Origin: Chitinophaga pinensis
GTDB taxonomy: Bacteria; Bacteroidota; Bacteroidia; M30B66
NCBI GenBank assembly: GCA_943333015.1
Contig: CALQRR010000159.1
Span: 1 to 5,123 of the forward strand
Reading direction: 5' to 3'
DNA: 5,123 bases
The notes beneath the pieces were generated by a model, which was not told where the DNA came from, made no database searches, and was given only the letters and a program-made list of their open reading frames with translations. Made by a program: the position numbers and the translations under genes. Positions 1 to 5,123 of the stretch are shown piece by piece (position 1 is the first letter of the stretch; every line of letters begins with the position of its first letter).

Positions 1-462
1 TTACCCAAACTGCTTATCATTATCACACTGGCTGCTGTATTTCGTGAAAAAAGTGTGGGCATGGTCATCGGCATCATCGGATTTACCAACTGGCCTTCGG
101 TTAGCCGTTTTACCCGCGCCGAAATGTTGAGAACCAAAAATCTCAGTTATATAGAAGCTGCCAGAAGTATTGGCATGAAGGATATGCGGATCATCTTCCG
201 ACATGCCTTACCCAATGCATTTGCTCCGGTGTTTATCGAGATTGCCTTTATCGTTGCCGGTAGTATTGTTGCAGAAAGCAGTTTGTCGTTTTTGGGAATT
301 GGTGTTCCGGATGATGTTGTTACCTGGGGATCGATCCTGAGTGCCGGACGGCAACAGTTTGATGCTTGGTGGATGGTACTTTTCCCCGGATTGGCTATTT
401 TCATTACTGTATTTCTGTTACAAACCATTGGAGAGCGTTTGCGCGAGTCGGCCAACGGTTGA
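1..462 (+). CDS. ABC transporter permease, DppC/OppC type (3' part only)
   Basis: This is the C-terminal 153 residues of an inner-membrane permease of the binding-protein-dependent peptide/nickel (Dpp/Opp/Nik) family. The reading frame is open from base 1, so the start is outside the window. The diagnostic feature is the cytoplasmic EAA loop that docks on the ATPase: EAARSIG at residues 52-58 of the fragment, followed by the LP pair at 70-71. After it come a hydrophobic helix, the family signature SLSFLGIG (about residues 94-101), a WGSIL segment, and a last membrane helix beginning at FPGLAIF. The tail ends in GERLRESANG. In typical DppC/OppC proteins the segment before WG is PPxPxWG and the end is GDxLRDxLDPR. 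Here these read PDDVVTWG and GERLRESANG, so the protein is somewhat divergent but intact. Partner genes (second permease, ATPases, binding protein) would be expected upstream. The transported substrate cannot be told from this fragment. Confidence 0.93.
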   Translation, partial: LPKLLIIITLAAVFREKSVGMVIGIIGFTNWPSVSRFTRAEMLRTKNLSYIEAARSIGMKDMRIIFRHALPNAFAPVFIEIAFIVAGSIVAESSLSFLGIGVPDDVVTWGSILSAGRQQFDAWWMVLFPGLAIFITVFLLQTIGERLRESANG

Positions 463-682
463 TCTCCCTTGTGAATCTTCCAAAATAACATCAACCGGAA
501 AGCCTGAAAAAACAACACTTTACTTCGATTAAACCGAAGCGGCTATGCCCGGTTGCGTGAAGTTTTGGGACTTTGATTAGACTTTTTTTCGGTTAGAAGG
601 AAGATATATTGGTTTTCTCTGCCAGCTGAAAATGCTTCTTTAAAACAATCGCTGAACAAATAACTTACAGGGCCTGTCAAAC
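463..682. other. Convergent intergenic spacer, no gene seen
   Basis: No credible coding sequence lies between the permease stop and the terminator of the minus-strand gene. Two small overlapping inverted repeats are visible just past the permease. One is CTTCG (523-527) pairing with CGAAG (535-539). The other is AACCG (532-536) pairing with CGGTT (550-554), with an inner GGC-TAT-GCC. They are mutually exclusive. Neither is followed directly by a strong T-run (TTTT at 563-566, T7 at 583-589), so a plus-strand terminator for the permease is possible but not demonstrated. Confidence 0.5.
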
Positions 683-715
683 AAAAAAGCCGCACCTGAT
701 TCACAGATGCGGCTT
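683..715 (-). terminator. Rho-independent terminator of the oxoamine synthase gene
   Basis: AAGCCGCA (687-694) pairs perfectly with TGCGGCTT (708-715). After a single C/A mismatch, CTG (696-698) pairs with CAG (704-706), leaving a 5-nt loop. Read on the minus strand, the stem is followed at once by a run of T (complement of A 683-688). The hairpin begins about 20 nt beyond the stop codon of the minus-strand gene. The plus-strand side of the stem has no T-run, so it should work for leftward transcripts only. Confidence 0.88.
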
Positions 716-735
716 AGCTGATGGAGGATGGCCAA

Positions 736-2010
736 TCAGATTTTAAAAGCGCGATTTATCTCTTCCATACTGGAATTGTTGTCTTTAAGGGCAAATGGTA
801 ATTGCTCCGCGATAATCGCCAGGAGGTTATAGATATCTTCGAACGAATGTCCGGTTGTTACCGGAATCCGAAGACCGGTATTTTTATAGGGAACACTTGG
901 AAAAACGCTCAGGTTGATATAAAAACCTTTGTTCATGATACGCGTCACCATGTTGTAGCCAACACCGGGCTTACCCACTCCAATGAAAAAGATAGGGGAA
1001 TTGGATTCACCAATAAGGGGAAGTTTAAAACTCTTACAGGTTTCGACAAAGTAATCAACACGCTTTTGCAATTCTGCCTGATGGCTTTTAATCTCCGGGC
1101 TGAGGTGTAATTTCGTAGAGGCGATGATCGCACCCAACATGGGTGGTTGAATAGGGCCGGAGAAAATGAATGTTCCTCCACAATTCCGAACACGACGTTT
1201 TACACGCTCATTTGGAAATACCAATACACCACCGCAGGCTGCAAAGCTTTTTGCAAGGCCAGCAACAAGATAGAGACGTTCGTGAAAAGGCTTCTGACTT
1301 AACACATAACCAGTTCCGTTTTTCCCTGCCCAACCTGTACCATGGGCATCATCCACATACAAATGAAACTGCTCATAAGTATCGAGTAAATTATACAGAT
1401 CGTTTAGCGGAAGAAAATCCCCATACATCGAATACACACCATCGGCCATGTACCAGATTTTCTCATATTTTCCTTTGAGCTCATTGATACGCTCTTCGAG
1501 GATGTCCATCCGGTTGTGACGAATCAGCTCCACATGAATGCCACGTGCTTTAATCAGTTGAGCGGCTGTTTGAACACAGGAATGCACTTGCAAATCGAGA
1601 ATCACACAATCACGATCGCCCACCAAAACCGGAATATTGGAAAGGTGTCCGAGTGTAACCGTTGGCGCTAAAAGTACCGGACGTTCAAACATATCCTCCA
1701 GCAAGCGCTCTGCCTCAGAATAAAGTGTGACAGAAGCATACGCACGGGAAGATGAAAACTGGGAGCCATAACGGGTTACTGCATCAACAACGCCCTGCAC
1801 AATAGCCGGATGTTTTTCGAGACCCAAATAACTGCATGACCCAAAATTGACAACATCACGCCCCTTGACTCGAACAGTCCGGCCATTGATTTCCAAATCC
1901 TCTATTTCTAGTTGAGCAATTCCCAGATTAGATGAAATATTGGTCACCTCATCAATCGTATCTAATACCTGTTCGTGTCGGGTCTTAGTCAGTGTAGTTG
2001 TTTGACTCAT
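736..2010 (-). CDS. Alpha-oxoamine synthase family PLP enzyme (BioF/Kbl/SPT-like), substrate unknown
   Basis: This is a 424-residue fold-type I PLP enzyme. Family members condense an acyl-CoA or acyl-ACP with an amino acid, usually with loss of CO2, giving an amino-ketone. Visible landmarks compared with E. coli BioF: His143 (DLQVHS) in the place of the His that stacks on PLP; ADGVYSMYGD at 189-198, matching TDGVFSMDGD; DDAHGTG at 220-226 with the PLP-ring Asp220 and His223; Lys254 in LAKSFAACGG as the Schiff-base lysine; Arg381 in GLRIPVTTGH as the substrate-carboxylate arginine. Length fits the family, with a short extra C-terminal tail (about 409-424). Oddities: the usual SNxYLGL reads SCSYLGL (Cys59), and the SGFxxN phosphate-binding segment is replaced around 115-124. 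The ATG at 2010 is preferred over an in-frame TTG at 2043, because a -7 promoter element lies between them. No acyl carrier protein or pathway gene is adjacent, so serine palmitoyltransferase, BioF and Kbl identities all remain unproven. The family call is firm; the reaction is not. Confidence 0.9.
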   Translation of the reverse strand: MSQTTTLTKTRHEQVLDTIDEVTNISSNLGIAQLEIEDLEINGRTVRVKGRDVVNFGSCSYLGLEKHPAIVQGVVDAVTRYGSQFSSSRAYASVTLYSEAERLLEDMFERPVLLAPTVTLGHLSNIPVLVGDRDCVILDLQVHSCVQTAAQLIKARGIHVELIRHNRMDILEERINELKGKYEKIWYMADGVYSMYGDFLPLNDLYNLLDTYEQFHLYVDDAHGTGWAGKNGTGYVLSQKPFHERLYLVAGLAKSFAACGGVLVFPNERVKRRVRNCGGTFIFSGPIQPPMLGAIIASTKLHLSPEIKSHQAELQKRVDYFVETCKSFKLPLIGESNSPIFFIGVGKPGVGYNMVTRIMNKGFYINLSVFPSVPYKNTGLRIPVTTGHSFEDIYNLLAIIAEQLPFALKDNNSSMEEINRAFKI

Positions 2011-2030
2011 AATAGGAATTGTACGTTTTC

Positions 2031-2038
2031 CAAATTTA
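2031..2038 (-). promoter_or_regulatory. Candidate Bacteroidetes -7 element for the oxoamine synthase gene
   Basis: On the minus strand the sequence reads TAAATTTG, an exact match to TAnnTTTG. It ends 20 nt before the ATG at 2010, which would give a leader of roughly 15 nt. No good TTTG -33 element is seen at the usual spacing; the nearest similar tetranucleotide is TTTC, 24 nt upstream (2063-2066). The placement argues that the upstream TTG at 2043 is not the start codon. Confidence 0.45.
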
Positions 2039-2199
2039 CCCAAGTGTTAGCCCCTGCATGGAGAAACATAATCAAAAGATATAGACAGGGTTATTAACAG
2101 CGAAGCCTTCTGTTTTCAACTATTTCAATTAAATTTTGATAGTTCTGGAGTTGGAATTTACCAAACATTAAAAACAGGGCGAGAAATGATTGTTTGACT

Positions 2200-2226
2200 G
2201 GGATCAATTCAATTGTGAATGATCCC
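2200..2226. promoter_or_regulatory. Imperfect inverted repeat in the divergent intergenic region, possible operator
   Basis: GGGATCAATTCA (2200-2211) and TGAATGATCCC (2216-2226) are complementary over 11 pairs, with one bulged A on the left and a 4-nt centre (ATTG). The dyad is centred near 2213, about 45 nt upstream of the expected merR transcript start and between two divergent genes. That is a sensible place for a dimeric regulator to bind. It has no T-run on either side, and no gene ends here, so a terminator role is unlikely. Which protein binds it, if any, is unknown. Confidence 0.4.
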
Positions 2227-2247
2227 CGATAAAGGGTTGGCTTTTTC

Positions 2248-2255
2248 TATCTTTG
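2248..2255 (+). promoter_or_regulatory. Candidate -7 element for the merR-uvrB unit, start-codon proximal
   Basis: TATCTTTG matches the Bacteroidetes -7 consensus TAnnTTTG exactly and ends only 4 nt before the ATG at 2260. Transcription would then start at or within a few bases of the start codon, giving a leaderless or almost leaderless mRNA. This agrees with the absence of any Shine-Dalgarno sequence. A clear TTTG -33 box is not seen in the 17-23 nt window upstream. Confidence 0.55.
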
Positions 2256-2259
2256 CAAC

Positions 2260-2598
2260 ATGGCATTGAAAAACGACGAAGAAACCGAAAAGCTCTTTTA
2301 TACCATTGGAGAAGTCGCGGCACGTTTCGATGTTAATGCTTCCCTGATACGCTTTTGGGAGAAGGAATTTGATAGTATCAAGCCCCAGAAAAATAAAAAA
2401 GGCAACCGCCTTTTCACCAAAGAAGATCTGGATAATTTCCACCTCATCTTTCATTTGGTGAAAGAACGTGGCTATACCCTTCAGGGCGCGAAACAAAAAA
2501 TGAAACAGAATCAGGGTGAATTAGAACACAGTCATGACATTGTCAAGAACCTCCAGCGCATTCGTGCGTTTCTTGTGGAGATGAAAGGCAATCTCTGA
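2260..2598 (+). CDS. MerR-family transcriptional regulator, small
   Basis: This is a 112-residue protein made almost entirely of a MerR-type winged-helix DNA-binding domain. The segment FYTIGEVAARFDVNASLIRFWEKEF (about 13-37) is the helix-turn-helix with the characteristic IGEVA start and the R(F/Y)WE recognition region. KGNRLFTKEDL (47-57) is the wing followed by the second helical pair, ending near TLQGAKQKM (73-81). The remaining 30 residues are charged and probably form the short dimerisation helix. There is no cysteine anywhere, so a thiol-based metal or redox sensor like MerR, CueR or SoxR is unlikely, and there is no ligand-binding domain as in BmrR. Close-looking small MerR proteins are common in Bacteroidetes, to my knowledge without an assigned inducer. 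The ATG start is fixed by the promoter element 4 nt upstream. uvrB follows after 35 nt on the same strand, suggesting co-transcription. Targets are unknown; the dyad upstream is a candidate autoregulatory site. Confidence 0.92.
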   Translation: MALKNDEETEKLFYTIGEVAARFDVNASLIRFWEKEFDSIKPQKNKKGNRLFTKEDLDNFHLIFHLVKERGYTLQGAKQKMKQNQGELEHSHDIVKNLQRIRAFLVEMKGNL

Positions 2599-2633
2599 TG
2601 TGTATCTCCCTCATTTAGCGTTCAACTCATAGC

Positions 2634-4652
2634 ATGGATTTCCAGCTCATATCTGATTTTTCTCCTACCGGCGATCAACCCGAAGCCATTCGTCAACTCT
2701 GCGAAGGTGTCAATCGGGGCGACAAATCCCAGGTATTACTCGGTGTTACCGGATCGGGAAAGACGTTCACCGTTGCCAACGTGATTCAACGCACCGGCCG
2801 GCCAACACTTATCCTGAGCCATAATAAAACGCTGGCCGCCCAACTTTATCAGGAATTCAAAACATTCTTCCCCAAAAATGCTGTTGAGTATTTTGTTTCC
2901 TATTACGATTACTACCAACCGGAAGCCTATCTCCCAGTTACGAATACATACATTGAAAAAGATCTGGCCATCAATGAAGAAATCGAAAAGCTGCGTCTGA
3001 GTACAGCTTCTTCCCTCCTTTCTGGTCGTCGAGACATCATCGTGATTTCTTCCGTTTCCTGCATATATGGTATGGGAAATCCTGAAAACATCAAGTCAAA
3101 CACCGTTAAAATTAAACGGGGCGAAATCATCAGCCGAAACCGCTTTCTGCACATGCTTGTGGGGGCATTGTATTCGCGCACCGAAGCCGAATTTAAAAAC
3201 GGAACCTTTCGCGTCAAAGGAGATACCGTAGATGTATTCATCGGAAATGCATCTGTGGCTTATCGGGTTTGCTTTTTTGGTGATGAAGTGGAACAGATCG
3301 AAGTGATTGATCCTGAAAGTGGATCACGCCTCGAGGAAATGGATCAGGTGATCATCTATCCGGCAACCATCTATGTTGCCAACAAAGACACCATGAAAGA
3401 CGCCATCTACCTGATTCAGGATGACATGGTGAAACAATGCGAATTCTTTAAAAGCGAAGGTCGATACCTCGAAGCAAAACGCCTCGAAGACCGTGTGACC
3501 TATGATCTGGAAATGATCCGTGAATTAGGCTATTGCAGTGGAATTGAGAATTATTCCCGGTATTTCGACGGACGTGTGATGGGCTCCAGACCGTTTTGTT
3601 TGCTTGATTATTTTCCGGATGATTTCTTGATGGTCATTGATGAAAGTCACGTGACACTTCCCCAGATTAAAGCCATGTACGGAGGCGACCGTTCACGAAA
3701 ACTAAATCTGGTAGAATACGGCTTCCGCTTACCGGCTGCTATGGATAACCGTCCGCTGATGTTTGATGAATTTACCGGACTGGTCAAGCAATTGATTTAT
3801 GTCAGCGCTACGCCTTCCGAATATGAATTAAATCAAAGTGAAGGCGTTGTGGTAGAACAGCTTATTCGTCCTACCGGTTTGCTCGATCCAATCATTGAAG
3901 TGCGCCCAAGTCAAAATCAGATTGACGACCTACTCGATGCTGTAGATAAAGTGGTGAAGCGTGATGAACGGATTTTGGTTACAACGCTAACTAAACGTAT
4001 GGCCGAAGAACTGTCCAAATACATGACCCGCTTGCACATTCGTTGCCGGTATATTCACTCCGATGTGGATACGATGGAACGTGTGGAGATTCTCGGCGAT
4101 CTGCGTTTGGGGAAATTCGACGTCCTCATTGGGGTGAATTTGCTCCGCGAAGGCCTCGATCTTCCTGAAGTATCCTTGGTGGCCATTCTCGATGCCGATA
4201 AAGAAGGATTCCTGCGTTCGGAACGTTCCTTGGTGCAAACCGTTGGACGGGCTGCTCGAAACATCAACGGACGTGTAATCATGTATGCGGATAAGATCAC
4301 GGCTTCGATGGCAAAAACCATCGATGAAACCAACCGCCGGCGTGAAAAACAGATGCAATACAACATCGAGCACAACATCACGCCAACGCAGATTGTAAAA
4401 TCGCACGACAGCATTTTTGCCAAACGCAGCGGAAGCGAAAGCTCTTCCTCTCCTCGGCCGTATGTCGAAAACGAATCGATCAATTTGGCTGCCGATCCGG
4501 TGGTCAAATACATGAGCAAAGAGCAGTTACAGAAATCCATCGCACAAACACGCAAATCGATGGAAAAGGCAGCAAAAGACCTCGATTTTATTGAAGCTGC
4601 CCGTTTGCGGGATGAATTGTTCGCGTTGGAGAAATTGCTCAAAGAGAAATAA
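2634..4652 (+). CDS. uvrB: Excinuclease ABC subunit B (UvrB)
   Basis: UvrB is the central component of nucleotide excision repair. It is loaded on DNA by UvrA, verifies the lesion, then recruits UvrC for incision. The 672-residue product is the normal family length and starts with the usual FxLxSDFxPTGDQPxAI. Visible motifs: Walker A GVTGSGKT (37-44); the tyrosine-rich beta-hairpin that inserts at the lesion, YYDYYQPEAYLP (90-101, Tyr90, 91, 93, 94); RPFCLLDYFP (319-328); Walker B DESH (336-339); motif III VSATP (390-394); LLREGLDLPEVSL (503-515); and motif VI QTVGRAAR (535-542) with its arginine fingers. A low-complexity serine-rich linker (about 599-606) leads to the C-terminal UVR domain, KAAKDLDFIEAARLRDEL (645-662), which contacts UvrC and UvrA. 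All catalytic elements are present, so it should be functional. There is no Shine-Dalgarno at the ATG. It follows the merR gene by 35 nt, with no terminator or promoter evident between them. I see no obvious LexA-type box upstream. Confidence 0.98.
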   Translation: MDFQLISDFSPTGDQPEAIRQLCEGVNRGDKSQVLLGVTGSGKTFTVANVIQRTGRPTLILSHNKTLAAQLYQEFKTFFPKNAVEYFVSYYDYYQPEAYLPVTNTYIEKDLAINEEIEKLRLSTASSLLSGRRDIIVISSVSCIYGMGNPENIKSNTVKIKRGEIISRNRFLHMLVGALYSRTEAEFKNGTFRVKGDTVDVFIGNASVAYRVCFFGDEVEQIEVIDPESGSRLEEMDQVIIYPATIYVANKDTMKDAIYLIQDDMVKQCEFFKSEGRYLEAKRLEDRVTYDLEMIRELGYCSGIENYSRYFDGRVMGSRPFCLLDYFPDDFLMVIDESHVTLPQIKAMYGGDRSRKLNLVEYGFRLPAAMDNRPLMFDEFTGLVKQLIYVSATPSEYELNQSEGVVVEQLIRPTGLLDPIIEVRPSQNQIDDLLDAVDKVVKRDERILVTTLTKRMAEELSKYMTRLHIRCRYIHSDVDTMERVEILGDLRLGKFDVLIGVNLLREGLDLPEVSLVAILDADKEGFLRSERSLVQTVGRAARNINGRVIMYADKITASMAKTIDETNRRREKQMQYNIEHNITPTQIVKSHDSIFAKRSGSESSSSPRPYVENESINLAADPVVKYMSKEQLQKSIAQTRKSMEKAAKDLDFIEAARLRDELFALEKLLKEK

Positions 4653-4767
4653 ACGTTTTCCGCTCTTGCTTGCGGATAGTCAACAGTGAAAATACAGTAC
4701 TGCTTAAAATCCGGTGCTGCCGTTTCCCACAGCGCATTAATCTCCAAAAAACACCTCCGATTTCCTG

Positions 4768-4784
4768 TGTCTGGAGAGCAGACA
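4768..4784. repeat. Short perfect inverted repeat
   Basis: TGTCTG and CAGACA flank GAGAG, forming a 6-bp stem with a 5-nt loop, extendable by one G-T pair. There is no T-run on either side. Its position between uvrB and the next gene allows a role in 3'-end formation or as a binding site, but a repeat of this size can arise by chance. Confidence 0.3.
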
Positions 4785-4807
4785 TCTCAACGCATCCAAA
4801 CAAAATC

Positions 4808-4842
4808 AGGTATATCGGGTTCTTTTTGAACAGTGTACACCT
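4808..4842. repeat. Imperfect hairpin in the uvrB downstream spacer
   Basis: AGGTATAT (4808-4815) pairs with GTGTACACCT (its 3' eight bases, 4835-4842) with one mismatch and one G-T pair. After a 3x3 internal loop, GTTC (4819-4822) pairs with GAAC (4828-4831) around a TTTTT loop. It could be a weak mRNA structure. On the minus strand it is followed by TTTT (complement of 4802-4805), but no leftward gene ends here. Confidence 0.25.
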
Positions 4843-4929
4843 TGAAAACCTCTATTAACCAATAGCTTTCTCCAAGGTCGGCACGGCACCAAACTATCCT
4901 TCACGTTCACATAGGTATATAACCCAACA

Positions 4930-5123
4930 ATGAGGAGTTCTTCCAATCAGTTACTTCCAGCCATTCAATCCCGTAAAAGCTTTCGGTCTTTCACCAAGCA
5001 AGCGCTTACTGAAGAAAAGATTGCTGCGCTTTTCGAAGCAACCCGATTAGCTCCTTCTTCCATGAATGCTCAACCGTGGTCGTATGTATATGCCACTCCC
5101 GAGAATAAGTCGGGCTTCGAAAA
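4930..5123 (+). CDS. Nitroreductase-family NAD(P)H:FMN oxidoreductase (5' part only)
   Basis: The first 64 residues, running off the right edge, match the N-terminus of the nitroreductase superfamily. AIQSRKSFRSF (11-21) is the classic RxSxRxF segment whose Arg and Ser bind the FMN phosphate. The helix EEKIAALFEATRLAPSSMNAQPWSYVY (28-54) contains the hallmark EAxRxAPSxxNxQPW motif that contributes to FMN binding and the dimer interface. Members use NAD(P)H to reduce nitro compounds, quinones, enones or, in specialised subfamilies, other substrates; which one cannot be told from the N-terminus. The ATG at 4930 leaves 10 residues before the first conserved Ile, normal for the family. There is no Shine-Dalgarno at standard spacing. 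It is 277 nt from uvrB on the same strand, so it is probably transcribed separately. An AT-rich TATATAAC lies at 4916-4923 but matches the -7 consensus poorly. Confidence 0.92.
   Translation, partial: MRSSSNQLLPAIQSRKSFRSFTKQALTEEKIAALFEATRLAPSSMNAQPWSYVYATPENKSGFE

Larger units (their letters stand above)
4653..4929. other. Intergenic spacer downstream of uvrB, no gene seen
   Basis: No convincing coding sequence is present in these 277 nt. Three inverted repeats occur. TCCGC (4659-4663) pairs with GCGGA (4672-4676), just after the uvrB stop. TGTCTG (4768-4773) pairs perfectly with CAGACA (4779-4784) around a 5-nt loop. A longer imperfect hairpin spans 4808-4842. None is followed by a plus-strand T-run, so no classical terminator can be named for uvrB. 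Confidence 0.5.

Noticed and set aside
523..554. Overlapping hairpins after the permease as its terminator
   Set aside because: The stems are only 5 bp, they compete with each other, and the T-runs are displaced by about 9 to 28 nt; kept only as a remark in the spacer entry.
802..1110. Plus-strand open frame of about 100 codons inside the oxoamine synthase gene
   Set aside because: It is antisense to conserved PLP-enzyme sequence; the minus-strand frame explains the region completely.
736..2010. Assigning the PLP enzyme as bioF, kbl or serine palmitoyltransferase
   Set aside because: Family motifs fit all three, but Cys59, the altered phosphate segment and the lack of pathway neighbours prevent a specific name.
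2209..2496. Minus-strand open frame of 95 codons across the merR gene
   Set aside because: It is antisense to the clear MerR winged-helix domain and has no recognisable features of its own.
4659..4676. Hairpin TCCGC/GCGGA directly after uvrB as an intrinsic terminator
   Set aside because: The stem is only 5 bp with an 8-nt loop and is followed by ATAGTCAAC, with no T-run.
4055..4747. A 230-codon open frame on the minus strand opposite the end of uvrB
   Set aside because: It lies almost wholly antisense to conserved uvrB motifs, its translation is rich in Ser and Arg with no recognisable domain, and long antisense frames are common opposite genes with this codon use.
4670..4858. A 62-codon open frame in the spacer after uvrB
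   Set aside because: It has no domain, no ribosome binding site or promoter motif, and an unconvincing composition; it overlaps the inverted repeats and reads like non-coding DNA.
1..5123. CRISPR arrays, insertion sequences, toxin-antitoxin pairs, tRNA or rRNA genes
   Set aside because: No regularly spaced repeats, transposase motifs, terminal inverted repeats or tRNA cloverleaf sequences were seen on reading either strand.

Overview
The window looks like a piece of a Bacteroidota (Bacteroidetes) chromosome. The basis is three observations. The protein sequences, especially the small MerR-type regulator, look like that phylum. No translation start has a convincing Shine-Dalgarno sequence. 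Two genes have a TAnnTTTG-type -7 promoter element, the form used by the Bacteroidetes primary sigma factor. The assignment is inference from pattern recognition, not from a search.

Layout from left to right. Positions 1-462 (+) hold the 3' end of a DppC/OppC-type ABC transporter permease whose start lies outside the window. A 273-nt spacer follows, ending in a clear intrinsic terminator that serves the next gene, which is on the minus strand. Positions 736-2010 (-) encode a complete 424-residue PLP enzyme of the alpha-oxoamine synthase family (relatives: BioF, Kbl, serine palmitoyltransferase, ALA synthase). It is convergent with the permease. A 249-nt divergent intergenic region (2011-2259) carries candidate promoters for both flanking genes and a long imperfect inverted repeat. 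Next, on the plus strand, are a 112-residue MerR-family DNA-binding protein (2260-2598) and, 35 nt later, a full-length uvrB (2634-4652), probably in one transcription unit. A second non-coding spacer (4653-4929) precedes the start of a nitroreductase-family flavoprotein (4930 onward), which is cut by the right edge of the window.

The genes do not form one obvious pathway. UvrB is the damage-verification helicase of nucleotide excision repair. The permease belongs to peptide or nickel-type uptake. The oxoamine synthase makes an amino-ketone from an acyl thioester and an amino acid, and its substrate cannot be read from sequence. The nitroreductase is a general NAD(P)H:FMN oxidoreductase. I found no mobile element, CRISPR array, RNA gene or defence system. 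The most unusual items are active-site departures in the oxoamine synthase, the dyad between it and the merR gene, and a merR promoter that appears to give a leaderless or nearly leaderless mRNA.
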